A stretch of 64,000 nt of DNA from Toxoplasma gondii ME49 (taxonomy: Eukaryota; Apicomplexa; Conoidasida; Eucoccidiorida; Sarcocystidae): positions 1,013,535 through 1,077,534 of the forward strand of contig NC_031475.1 of NCBI RefSeq assembly GCF_000006565.2, in the 5' to 3' direction. Below the pieces are notes generated by a model. It saw only the letters and a program-made list of their open reading frames with translations. It ran no database searches and was not told the origin of the DNA. Below, one piece after another: positions 35,201 to 45,649 of this stretch. Positions within the stretch are counted from its first letter, which is position 1; each line of letters begins with the position of its first letter. Position numbers and translations under genes: made by a program.

Positions 35201-37291
35201 TCGTTGAGTCATGGAACAGAACATGAAGTGGGCAGAAACGATGACGGAGACCTAAAGGTCTCGAAGAATGACGGCGAGTCTTCAAGAAGTCTTCGTCTCA
35301 GAAACACGATTCTCAGAAGAGCATGTGAAGAGCGAGGGTCTTGCCAAGACAGAGAGGAAAACGAGACTCGCACCTGCCTCTTCTCTGACTACCAGCACCT
35401 TTCCTCTTGCGTTTCTTCCATGCAGTAGACTCGATGGAAAGAACGCGAACATGCAGGTTTTGAGTTGCATGCAAATGGAGGCTACAAAGGGGCACACTGA
35501 GTTCAGGTGACTTCCAGTGGAGACCATTCGTCTTCTCTTTCCATACACTCAGAACAGATTCTCTTCTACCAGGCGTCTTCTTTATCCTCTTCTCAGGCCG
35601 TTCGCTGAGGGAACATCATCGGACGCATACTTTGATGCAGCGCGTAAGCCCAGCTTCGAACGAAGAGATTGCTTCCGTTCCACGAGACGAAGTTTCGACA
35701 GCATTTCCTTCAACTCTTTTCCCCTTGCCTTCTGGCCGCCTCTCGTCATGTGGTTTCCCCTTCGGAATGTCGGAGGGTCTTGAAATTCAACACTGTTTTT
35801 TGAACGCAGTCGATGTGGAGTGGTCTCTATGCTGTAAGATATTCTTTCTCTGTGTGTCGACTGTCGGTCTCCCCGTTTCTCTCCTCCGTGTTTCTCGACC
35901 GTGCATCGGTTATCTCCTCGCCCATCGTGCCTCGCCACTGTCGCACTTTCGTTTCTTCGTTTGTCCTGTGTTTCATTTGCCAGTCTCACGATGTCTCCGT
36001 CCATGTCCCTTTCCACTTGCCCTGTCTCCGTTCGTACTTTCTGTCTTCTGTCTCACCTCTCTGCGTGCCTCTCCCTCCCATGCCTTTGAATCTTCAGCGC
36101 CAGCGAGGACAGCCTTCTCGAAGTAGAGGAAGGCAGGCGACAGCTGCTCCCTCGCGCTTGCCTACTTCGTCTTCCGTACAATCTCAGACAAGAGAACGTG
36201 CGGGACAGACGAGGAGACAGAACGACTTGTCTTCATCTCCCCCTCCCGTCCTCCGCTCTCAAGGGTGCAGCATCCTCTGGAGATCTCATTCCTCCTCTTC
36301 CTCTTCCTCCTCTTCCTCCTCTTCCTCTTCTTCCTCCTTGTTTATGCAGGGACAGAAGGAGGAAGAGAGGGGTGTGGGCGGCCAGTCGCAAAGAAAACGA
36401 CGAAAATCTCAAAGCGAAGGTAAAGTGTCTTACGTCGCTTGTTTCTGTTGTTTCGCTCCTCGGGGTGTCCGCGTATCCATGCGTCTTTCTGCGACGGGCG
36501 TGTGTGGATTCTGTGGTTCCTGCGTCATCTGCTTCCCTCCGTTCCTCTCCATCTTCTTTCTTCTCTTCTGTCCATCTCTTGCTGTCATTTCGTCGCCATC
36601 TCAGTCTTTTCGCTCGCGAGGGAGACCGATGATTGGACGTGGCGAAGAGGGAGAGAACTGTACATTTCTCGAGATAATATGTCTTTGTTGCTGGCATATG
36701 TCAGTCCCGGTCCTCGCCGCTGGGACTGCCTCTCCTCCGCTTTCCTGCAACTTCTCTGTTGAACTCTCTCTCTTACTTTCTCTTTCTCGCACCCCATGTT
36801 GGTATCGACCCTCTGTTGTGGCTCTACCCTTCCTTTGCACCTATGTTCTGTCTTTATCGTTCCCCGTTTTATGTGCTCTTCTGCTCTTCGCGAGTCTCTG
36901 CTGTATCCTCTTCCTCTCTGTCCCCATGTTCTCTCACTGTTGTTCCCTTTTTTCTCGGGTCCAGGTTTCTCGCACTCGTCTCACGACTTAGGTTCTGGCG
37001 TTTGGAGGGGAGTGTCTTCATGTGGCGACAGCGAGTCCTCGACTCATCAGAGACGGTTTGCTAGATCACTGCTCAAGTGCATTTATTGTCTGCGAGCTTT
37101 GTCTCTTTTTTTATGTCTTCTCTCATTTCACATCTTTGTGCGCATCTCGGTAGGGTCGGTCTCAAGCGGGGAAGACTCCGGTTCAGAGCGACGTCATCGG
37201 CGAACACGGAAATTAAGGGATGCACAGGAGGTAGGCTGCGTACATGGTGAAGACCGTTTGTGTTGTTTCCAAATGTTCAGTGCAGCCTTTG

Positions 37292-37330
<39 letters not shown>

Positions 37331-37575
37331 TGTATGTATGTAGCGTATGAGAAGCGCTTCGGTCTTCATATTTGCAATGCAGTCGTTGTCATTACCAGGT
37401 GGATTTATGTGGAGGTGTTTGTCCCCAAGCAGAGTTGCATGAGAACGCCCATGTGTTTTTCCTTGACGTATTTCCACGATTACGACAATTATACGGGGAG
37501 CCACCGAGAGGGAAACTGGAAGAGGAAGCAAATGTGATGCCTTATGAACGTAGGCGTAGGTTATCATTTGCATGA
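32261..37575 (+). CDS. RING-finger-like protein with acidic, Ser-rich and basic segments, 490 aa, 9 exons
   Basis: Exons: 32261-32356, 33074-33256, 33673-33984, 34276-34371, 34885-35047, 35597-35643, 36098-36419, 37154-37230 and 37399-37575; all phases agree. The zinc finger spans exons 3-4: Cys162/163, Cys187-x-His189, His192-x2-Cys195, then GWSRHETTCPLC with Cys206 and Cys209 and KAVF. From the second ligand pair onward it fits a RING (the CIxxWS...CPxC spacing resembles PHRF1-type RINGs), but the first pair is an adjacent Cys-Cys rather than Cys-x2-Cys, so ligand assignment is uncertain. Upstream are Arg-rich stretches; downstream come a Glu/Asp run, a basic region (RSLREHHRTHTLMQR), a Ser homopolymer and a C-terminal domain with VFFLDVFPRLRQLYGEPP. 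A nuclear E3 ligase or chromatin adaptor is inferred. The exon 3 acceptor (GGGGAG) is the least certain join. Exon 6 is only 47 nt. Confidence 0.76.
32465..32518. repeat. (TA)n microsatellite
   Basis: Interrupted TA tract in intron 1 of the RING gene. Confidence 0.85.
32888..33063. repeat. CTTCCTC/CTCTTC pyrimidine tandem array serving as acceptor tract
   Basis: About 175 nt of CTTC/CTCC/TACC units, all pyrimidine on the plus strand apart from a few A and G. It ends 10 nt before the TAG acceptor of RING exon 2. One frame reads poly-Ser and another Leu/Phe, but neither joins exon 1 in phase, whereas skipping the array as intron does. Confidence 0.85.
33543..33583. repeat. (TA)n microsatellite
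   Basis: TA tract in intron 2 of the RING gene. Confidence 0.85.
34745..34855. repeat. TCTCGTTTC tandem repeat
   Basis: About a dozen near-identical copies of a 9-nt TCTCGTTTC or TCTCGTCTC unit in intron 4 of the RING gene, ending about 30 nt before the exon 5 acceptor. Confidence 0.85.
36286..36344. repeat. Coding TCC/TCT (Ser) repeat in RING exon 7
   Basis: The tract reads as consecutive Ser codons in the frame of exon 7. A TATGCAG follows and could act as an acceptor, but splicing there would break phase with exon 8, so the repeat is taken as translated. Confidence 0.7.
37294..37340. repeat. (TA)n/(TGTA)n microsatellite
   Basis: TA tract followed by TGTA units in the last intron of the RING gene, about 60 nt before its final exon. 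Confidence 0.88.
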
Positions 37576-37864
37576 TGCACTCAAGTTTCGCGACAAGACT
37601 GCAGGGGTGCACACACCTCACTCCTGATGTTATTATGTACGGAAGAGTTCGGTCCTCCGTCTGTGCATCTGTGTTGACATTCGGTCGCCTTCGAATAAGG
37701 CATTTCCTGTGCTTATGATCACAATTATCTATTTTCATCGAACCTGGATGGTAATTTCTAACATTCTATGCGGTGTCAACAGCAATTACATTCAAAACGA
37801 TTGAGAGTTTCCGTTCAGTCTTCCCGGCCTGCACGCTTCCGGGGAAGTGAACGTCCACGGTCGG

Positions 37865-38722
37865 ATGTGTCCATATCTACGAGTGTGCATCAGTGCATGC
37901 AAAGGCCTGTTTTCTGTGGTGATTCCACGCGGCGGAATTATTGCCGTTTCTCTTTTAAGGTGCAGCGGGGTGTGTGTGCTGCGGAACCTGCGCTTTCAGG
38001 CTATTCGCCGTACGGAACGGCATCTGGCGCGTCTTAAATTCTTTAGTTTCACGAGTACACTACAGCAGCGGCAAACCGGAATAGCTTTTGATTCTTTGCA
38101 AGCTCCTCAGGACAGATTCACGCAGAGCATCGCTGAACAGCGAAATCCCCATAGTGCTTTTTTGCCTGGAGGAAGACGTACCGACGCGGGAGCGGAATCG
38201 TGTAGCCACAGTAACCACGCCTTTGCCTCTACAGCACAGAACACGCAACTGCTTCCAGAGGTCGATCACATCGAGTGCAACTCCACGGTTGAGCAAACCC
38301 AGTCTCTGGCTTTGTATCCGGACATCATTGTGCGAATTGCACCGCCGGGAAACCGAGATTCTCCGCCCGCCGGTGGCGCCAGCGGTGGGTGGACCTTTCC
38401 CCTAAACGCAGGAAACGGATGCACAGAGAGTAGACGAATGGTGAACACCAACACAGAGAGGGAAACGGTGAATGCAGCAGCGCAACAGAGACACGCGGCC
38501 ACTCCATTCGTGGCGGTTGCCGTGCCATGGAAGGCACGCGTAACTCACCGAGCTTCTGAAAATGCGCGAGGGAAAACGAATGCGAAGGAAGATGCGGGAA
38601 ACAGTGGCTGCAGCAGAACGGAGTCAGCAGTGGGGCATGAAGAACGGAAAAGTACAAATTCTTCCTTCGGCAATTTTTTGCTGCAACCACGGTACGAGGA
38701 CGATTTTCTAATTCACAGGTAG
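37865..38722 (+). CDS. Orphan open reading frame, 285 codons (doubtful)
   Basis: This uninterrupted frame runs from the first ATG at 37865 to a stop at 38722. The product is Ser/Arg/Gly-rich, with a hydrophobic stretch near the start (FSVVIPRGGIIAVSLLRC) and an end FGNFLLQPRYEDDFLIHR. I recognise no domain. Its length is greater than expected by chance for this otherwise stop-rich region, and no overlapping frame on the other strand is as long. It starts only 290 nt after the RING gene stop, so it could also be part of that 3' UTR. It may be a lineage-specific gene, one exon of a larger gene or a relic. Confidence 0.3.
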   Translation: MCPYLRVCISACKGLFSVVIPRGGIIAVSLLRCSGVCVLRNLRFQAIRRTERHLARLKFFSFTSTLQQRQTGIAFDSLQAPQDRFTQSIAEQRNPHSAFLPGGRRTDAGAESCSHSNHAFASTAQNTQLLPEVDHIECNSTVEQTQSLALYPDIIVRIAPPGNRDSPPAGGASGGWTFPLNAGNGCTESRRMVNTNTERETVNAAAQQRHAATPFVAVAVPWKARVTHRASENARGKTNAKEDAGNSGCSRTESAVGHEERKSTNSSFGNFLLQPRYEDDFLIHR

Positions 38723-40675
38723 TTGCAGGCACAGAGGCGGTAGAGTATATGAACGCAAACGAAACTTTTACTCTGCACCGGTGTCCTGTGCGGTAACATA
38801 TTTTGTGTTCTGCTGTCGATTCATTCGCCCAGATACACATTCTGCTTCTAGGAAAAGGAAGCGATGTTAATTCGGTGCCTGATTTCCTTGCGTAATCGTG
38901 GTTGTCTAGTGCAGCGTTAATGGGAGGTGCCAACGGCTGACAGAGCCGAGAAAAAGCAGGCGGCTCTCTGTTGCAGATTTCTACTGCTAACGTAGCAGGG
39001 GGGAATGTGCGCAGAACAAAAACTGAAACTGGATACGCTGCCAGGCAGAAACTTCGAGTCGTTTCTTTGGCATGAGATTTTGCTTGGCGTCACTCATGTC
39101 TCAGCAGTTCCCCTCGGTTCCGAGCCGAAAACTGAGATCAGAATCCAGCGTACACAATACGTCTTGTACACCCCAGCAATGGCGCGTGTGTGTTCAAACT
39201 CCATAAGGCTTTTTCATTCTTCAAGGAAATGCTTCGTTGTCAAATAGCAAATTCACGCGCCAGTAAAAGGAGTTGCGTACGAGCAAAGTCTCCCTAGCTG
39301 GTTGCCACAGACAGTGCAAGGTCGTCCAACGAAAGAGGCGACTAAGTAGCCCAATGAATACTGTTTCTCGGTCCAAGACAGTGCATGAGACAGAACAACC
39401 AACGGAACTTGCCGCACAATGTTAATATAGCTGTCGCATCTTCTGTACGGCATTCAGTGGTTAAAATATTGAGTAATCATGAGCGTGATTCGCCTGACAT
39501 TTCACCTGTTATGAATCACATCGAGTAGCGGAGGGGAAGCGTTACACTCTGTGCGTTTTCGCAGTATTTAATCCAGACAAGTCACTGCGCACGCAAACGT
39601 ATTAAGGTGACATTCCGGCATCACTGCATGGCCATCCAACGCCTTCAATTAACGCACACTTGAAGGTCGCCGGCTCCATTGGCCTAAACTTGAAAGCCAG
39701 CATTGGTGTCGCAGTGACAACTCAACATAGTGTCAAGGGGTACGCATGGCAACTCCTTAAACAGGGGCGTTAGCCTTAACAGGCAAATGAACACGAGCTG
39801 TTTCCCATGTCTCTTAAGGTGTGCGTCAATTTTTATAAGGGCCGCCCGCAGGTATCGGGACCAACTTACACTTCACCTTGTGCTTCATATGAATTCATTT
39901 AGCGGACACTACAAATATATACTGGCAACTTTCCACACCTTTTCGGAGTCTCTTACGCCGTATAGGCGCAAGTACAATTGTCCGCTTCTTGGCGTTGGTC
40001 GTCGTCAACTTCTAGACGTTCCACGTCAACTAACGGCATTGATTCAACAAAGATTCCAAGTCCCAAAACAATTCATGGGCGCATAGTCAAGTGCTGTACA
40101 ATTATGGAGTCTATTTGAGGGCCACCGTACCAGATGGTGAAATTCACCTTACATAAGATGTCAATGTACTGTAATCGTGACAGGAACATGCGCCGTACAT
40201 TTTCCAAACGCATAATACACGCGACCGCATGCAGTAACCTTTCAACCGTTTGGCAATAGAAGGACGAAGAAAGCGTGGCCGTTTCGTTGCGATATGTCAA
40301 CGGGACCTAGCTTCCTACTCAGGGATAACTCAAAAGCGGTAACATCCTCGGCCCAAGCATCTTGCTACCCCTAGCCTCTCAACCAGTTCCATAAGAAGAG
40401 GAAGGAAACACAACCTCTTCACACACGAATTCAAGAACTGTACCGGACTAGAAAGGTAGCACAATATCAAAATAACCCTTTCCCGCCGAAACGTGGCACA
40501 GCGACCAAGGCTTCGTACTCAAAATCGGAGGCCTTCTTAGTTGCGGATGAAACCGTGCCTTCTTTGATTTTCATCCGTGCGTCGCCTTCGAGATCGGTTG
40601 ATAGACCGTTTCATGAACATGCTGAAAACCATATACGCGCACAAAAAAATGGTGTTAAGGTGGGAACCTTACACC
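38723..40675. other. Spacer downstream of the rhoptry kinase gene
   Basis: Stop-rich on both strands, apart from small chance frames such as an ATG-initiated 80-codon frame at 39005-39247. No TA tracts or pyrimidine runs. It should include the 3' UTR of the minus-strand kinase gene. Confidence 0.5.
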
Positions 40676-42799
40676 CTACATCCGATGTGAAGAAAGTTCG
40701 GTAGTTGGAATCCTAGTGAGATGAGAAGTAACTCCAGGGGCTTGCCGAAAGAAGGTGTAACTGCTGACGAATTTCGGGAGTTCAGGGCGCTCTTCAGGAT
40801 TTGGATTTAGAAATTGAGCAACAATTCCCATCACTGCTGGATCAGATTCGTTACAATCCTTGGCAGAGAAATCTGAGAGGCGAAGGCGCGAAAGGTGTTC
40901 AACTCTCGACCAGAGTGAACTCGGCAGATTCGAAAGGCTGTAAGGAAGTCGGTTGAAGCAGACGAACTCGAAGATTGCCAACCCTAAGGCCCACACATCG
41001 AGAGCGCCACGCTTCAGACATGTCTGCTGCGACGTGTGCTGTGATTTCGCAAGTTCAGGAGCCCACAAACGCAGGTAATATTTATCTTCCTCGCTTACAC
41101 AGCTGTCAACAGGCCGCACACTGCCCATGTCAAGCATATGCCCAAAGCCGTGGACATCGATCATCATGTTGTTCAATTTAACATCTCCATGCGCGAATCC
41201 AAGTTCGTGAAGCTTGGCCAATGCAATAATTGCTTCCCTTGCCACAGCTCGCTGGAAGAGAAATGGTGGTTGCGACTGGACTAGACTGTTCGATGGGGAG
41301 CCATCAATTAATGGCAGCAGCATGACTTCTTTAGACACGACAACGAGTCGAGAACCTCGACGTACCACGGTTGCTTTGTTCTCAGGAAGCGTTAAAGTCA
41401 TTTGGCACAATGGTAGACCGTATTGCTCCGCAGTCTCTGTAAGTGTGAGCCCTTTAGCCACCAGCTTATCCCGAACATCCAACTCCTGTCGAATTGTCTT
41501 TACCAACTCCGCCCTAGCTGAGGAAATTTCCGCCTCCAGTTCTGCTGACGTGGCATCAGCATTCGGGACGATCTGGCTGTACGGCACCTTCGCTGCATAC
41601 AACGTCCCATCGTCTAAGCTGGCCTTGATGACAGCCCCGAAATGTCCACTGCCGAGGTGCCCACGATTGTATAGAGCGATCGGCACTCCGTTGGCATTTA
41701 TCATCATGACACGCTCATTTGGAGGGAACACTTCGTCAACAGCTGACTCCACCGCTCCTGGAGGTTGCTTTCTCTTCCGCTTACGGGTAGCAACCCTCTG
41801 TTCTGAGAGGACCGCCTCTTGCAGAACAGCCCGCATTGCCTCATAGTCCGGAACCGCTACGAGAAGCTGTGCGGCAGCTGCTTTCAGCTGCTGAACTTCT
41901 TCCAGACCCTCTTCTGAAAGTCGAACGCGCCGGATGCGTTCTGAACGTTTCACATGAGGAGTTTGTACTGCTACATAACTAGAAACACTGGAGGCAAGCT
42001 GCGAGGCGCCGCTATCCGCTGGATTTTCGGTCGACATCGCAATCTGTCTTTGAGGGGATCCCCGACGCTCTTGTGCCGGAGACTGTATTCCTGAATCCAA
42101 TGTAGCGCTCTGAACAGGGAAAAGAGGATTTTCTTGACCAAGCGACGCAGGCGTTGGCACCGCCTTTCCTGACAATGCACTCGAGCTTGCGCCACTGACG
42201 TATCGCTTTGGCGAGGACGCAAGACTGCTCGCTGCGCCATACTGTTCTTGTGGCTCTTGAAATTCGGTAACGACCACCCCAGATAGAGATGGCTTTCGTT
42301 GTGTCAATGGTTGCGGCGGAGAACTCCATGGCGTAAATATTGACTCTGTTGGAAACCATCCTCCCGGTCCGCTGCTGCGTGGTGGAAGATGCGAGGGTGA
42401 AAGCTGGGTTTGGTAGCCCCTTAGCGAGGCTGAGCTAGTCGCCGGATAAGCAGATTGGGGGGAAGGACTCCTCCGCTCCTCTCTAGCACCCGCGCTGCCA
42501 CCGGTGCGTCCCTGCCCCTGAGTCGAGCCACCAGCACCGAGACCTACTTCAGCCGCCGCTTGTTCAGGTTGTAGTGTGGATTGAGAAGGTTGCCCTGCCG
42601 CAGGAGACCCTCCCCGGTTTCTATGCTTGCTACCTGGATTCGAAAGAGTAGAATCTGGAGAGGGGAGTGTGGCAATCTGGCGCTTCGCTGCTTCACTTGC
42701 TTTTTGCGCTTCCTCAAACGACATGTATCGTGCAGTTGCGCAGCGTGTACAAAACAACAGTGCAAGAGCAAAAGCAAGCCCTTTCGTGGTCACTTTCAT
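40676..42799 (-). CDS. Rhoptry-kinase-family (ROPK) protein, 707 aa, single exon
   Basis: Residues 1-23 form a signal peptide (hydrophobic GLAFALALLFC, likely cut after CATA), expected to send the protein into the secretory route and rhoptries. Residues 24 to about 360 are Ser/Pro/Gln-rich and disordered. The kinase domain follows: glycine loop LGSGHFGAV at 382-390, ATP lysine K404 in YAAKV, catalytic loop HGDVKLNN with D539, K541 and N544, DMG at 557-559 in place of DFG, APE at 580-582, and the structural Asp601 in LDVWALGL. HGD for HRD and an intronless gene are usual in coccidian ROP kinases. All residues needed for catalysis are present, so an active enzyme is predicted, unlike the many ROP pseudokinases. 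I cannot assign a ROP number. The ATG context (GCAAGATGA, with A at -3) is good. Export into host cells is inferred from family only. Confidence 0.9.
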   Translation of the reverse strand: MKVTTKGLAFALALLFCTRCATARYMSFEEAQKASEAAKRQIATLPSPDSTLSNPGSKHRNRGGSPAAGQPSQSTLQPEQAAAEVGLGAGGSTQGQGRTGGSAGAREERRSPSPQSAYPATSSASLRGYQTQLSPSHLPPRSSGPGGWFPTESIFTPWSSPPQPLTQRKPSLSGVVVTEFQEPQEQYGAASSLASSPKRYVSGASSSALSGKAVPTPASLGQENPLFPVQSATLDSGIQSPAQERRGSPQRQIAMSTENPADSGASQLASSVSSYVAVQTPHVKRSERIRRVRLSEEGLEEVQQLKAAAAQLLVAVPDYEAMRAVLQEAVLSEQRVATRKRKRKQPPGAVESAVDEVFPPNERVMMINANGVPIALYNRGHLGSGHFGAVIKASLDDGTLYAAKVPYSQIVPNADATSAELEAEISSARAELVKTIRQELDVRDKLVAKGLTLTETAEQYGLPLCQMTLTLPENKATVVRRGSRLVVVSKEVMLLPLIDGSPSNSLVQSQPPFLFQRAVAREAIIALAKLHELGFAHGDVKLNNMMIDVHGFGHMLDMGSVRPVDSCVSEEDKYYLRLWAPELAKSQHTSQQTCLKRGALDVWALGLAIFEFVCFNRLPYSLSNLPSSLWSRVEHLSRLRLSDFSAKDCNESDPAVMGIVAQFLNPNPEERPELPKFVSSYTFFRQAPGVTSHLTRIPTTELSSHRM

Positions 42800-45649
42800 C
42801 TTGCGACAAACAAGATCACAGGCAGTTTCAACTGCCTACAGACGACAAACCTCCCTATTCGGGAACCGACAACACCGTTTCCAGACGAAGATTTCGACTC
42901 ACGTCAAGATGTGTCACGCGAGCCCACGCACACGGGCTCCAGTTGAGACATTCCAACATTACAGGAACCTAATATGCGTGGTCAGGTGTAAGACTGCAGG
43001 TCGTTTCGAGACAAAATGCCCCACAGACCTTCTGAACAACGGCACGTCTCATAGGCACTACCAGTGGTGCATTGACAAACACTTCAGGGCTGGACTGCTA
43101 GCGTGGCTGGTAGTGTCTTCCGCTAGCCACTCGCTACTCTAGAACACAGCCCTAGCATCAGAACTGTCACCATGAAGCTGGTATCGTGTATGTTTGATAA
43201 ATTTAATGCTTCGTTTCCCATTTTAGTTGACTGCTCACGAGACTCGCTCGGAATGTTTGAAACGACGCACAGCCTGCTCGTGTCCAAGCAGACACAACTA
43301 CGCTGCGTCTCGTTTCTTTGTCCTCGCGTTCGTCCTAGCGTCTGGTCTTGCAGATGCCACACAGATGATAGCGCGCGGCATACTAGGACCGATGTTTTCC
43401 GGGGCCGCGCTAAGTTGAATACTAAAAGCCTGAACATAGAGGAGTCTACTATTTGGTACGGATCTGCCCAACACTGAAGCAGCGATGACTCCAAGTGAGG
43501 TTCTGGGATGTTTGCAGTTCTATGTCTTTCACGTACACAAATTAAAAGGCCTACCACTGACGGTACTAAATTCAGCGGAGTCGGCCCGAATAGGACAAAA
43601 TTTCTGGGTATGGTACTGCTTTTCATATCCAACGGAAGTCCTCACGCAAGACTTGCTGTCTATTGCTGTTCTACCCAGAGATTCAAACTGATTTCATTAA
43701 ATCGAGAAACATCGGTCCGGCGGCGCTCCTGGCGGCGTGTGAACTGGTAACGTCTCTTAGTCTTAACGGAGACCATTAGACCGTGACGGCTGCCCCAGTG
43801 TCACACCTGAGACTCGCAAGACTCAGCATCACATGAGAAAGATACTAGCTAACAGCACTGGACAGGAGAGATGGAGGAAACTGCAATGAACATGGGTCTC
43901 AGGCTCGAGGCGGACAGTTATCGACAAATCAATGAGACCAATGGAATACATATGGCCGTGCGCCAGGCAAGACAATCTGACACCGTGTCCGCAAGGCAAA
44001 GTCAGAGCGCCACGGCCTCTAGTTCCTGAACAGAAAGGTTACGTCCTACCCAATCCATTGCAACTTGGCATTGGGAACTCAACACTCCAAGAATCGATAT
44101 GTTTATTTGACTCTAGTCAGGAATGTTCCGGGGGAAGCTGACCTGGCAGCTAACACAGAACGCCGGGCAGCGGATTCCTTCTACACTGAAATAGTGTGTC
44201 TTTCATCAAGGTTTCCCTGTTTCAAAAGTCTCGTTGCAACACAGAATGCGAGGAATCAGAAAAAACGACGGTTCCGTCGAAGTAGTTGCACCTCTGTAAC
44301 ATCTTGCCTCCAACTCACAGGTATCCAAACCGCTGCTCTGGGTACGGGATGTGCTCTCTTTCAGTCAATTATGACGGGCCTACAACTCCTCGCGTACGTA
44401 TAGGAAACTCGCATACACAAACGCACCCTACGAGCAACAGTCGACATTTTGGGACTATCCTCTTGGAGGAGGAGGAGGAACCAGGCGTTAGCAAGTAGTG
44501 GGATTCGCACCCGAATTGAACGGTTATGACAAGCCATTTCCTCAGCTTCATCCCTCAAAGTGTCCGTCGACCAGGTCCTTTGTCAACTGTCTTCCTCACC
44601 GTATAGGAGGATACCTAATGGATTCAGGTCACTCCCTATCGCTTCTATCCTGGCACGGAGATGTGCACGCGCGTGGCGCACTTCATTTTCACCGATGCAC
44701 AGGCTGGATGTTGAGCAGGCCTGCGACCATCTCCGTTTACGGTTTAGGCGGTCGCGCGAATCCTAAATTGGTTAAATAAAGACGTTTACAGTTGAGGCAT
44801 ATTGTTTCATAAGGTAGTCCACGATCAATCTTACCACCCATATCAGGATGGTTCAGTGAGTCAACGGTTAGCCGGAAAATCGTAAAATAAGAACAACACC
44901 TGGTTTCTGGCAAATACCTGATGTCAATTGCCTCGATGTCATGCGAGGGAAGCTAAGCGAAGCGATGGCACAGACAAGGGGTCAGGGGGTCCTAGGCTTT
45001 AGAGTTTCCGGCACTCTACAACCGCGACTGAAGCGAGAGAGGAATTCGCGCGAACGGGAAAACGACGGCTGTGAAGCATGCCCTTTAGCGAACCTGTGTT
45101 GTGAGCGAGGCAACCCGAATGATGGCTTTCTAAGAAATTCTCTGATTTTCTTTTTCCGGGCTACGCACGAGTGTTGGCAATACACGACGGTGGAGGGAGG
45201 TTGTACAAGGGCGTCTGTACCGTCCTAAGTCGAAGAATGCGTGTGGGTACAGAGAAAAATATTCTCGCAGACAACCATTGGTCTGCGCGCGGCATCAAAG
45301 CGCGAGAGAGGCTCGGTGAGCTTTGGCGACAAATACACGGACGACCTCAATCGGAGAAGTTTGAGTGCACACCACCACATGCAGTCAAGGAAGACACGGA
45401 CGTGAGAAATCAGGGCTGTCAGGAGAGACAAAGAGAAAAAGAGACACGAAGAAAGAGACCTCCTAGACAACTCCAACATTCCCACTGTCGCCCGGACTCA
45501 GGCACGACAGACTCTCCTCGAGAGCCTAGGAGAAGGACGAAAAGCAGAGGAAACGCAAAGCGAGAAAAAGACGGCACGCATATTTCGACGCGTACGGAGA
45601 AACAAACGGACAGTAACTTGCGAAGACGGGAAGAAAGCGAAGAAATCCC
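42800..45649. other. Spacer upstream of the rhoptry kinase, to the end of eIF1A
   Basis: Both flanking genes are on the minus strand, so the left part (from 42800) must hold the kinase promoter and 5' UTR and the right part the eIF1A 3' UTR. The DNA is stop-rich. From about 45.2 kb the plus strand turns purine-rich (GAGACAAAGAGAAAAAG runs), which fits UTR. No RNA gene was confirmed. Confidence 0.5.

Noticed and set aside
44485..44575. tRNA-like sequence on the minus strand (GGTGCGAATCCCA)
   Set aside because: It resembles a T arm, but the anticodon stem allows only a 10-nt loop and no acceptor stem pairs.
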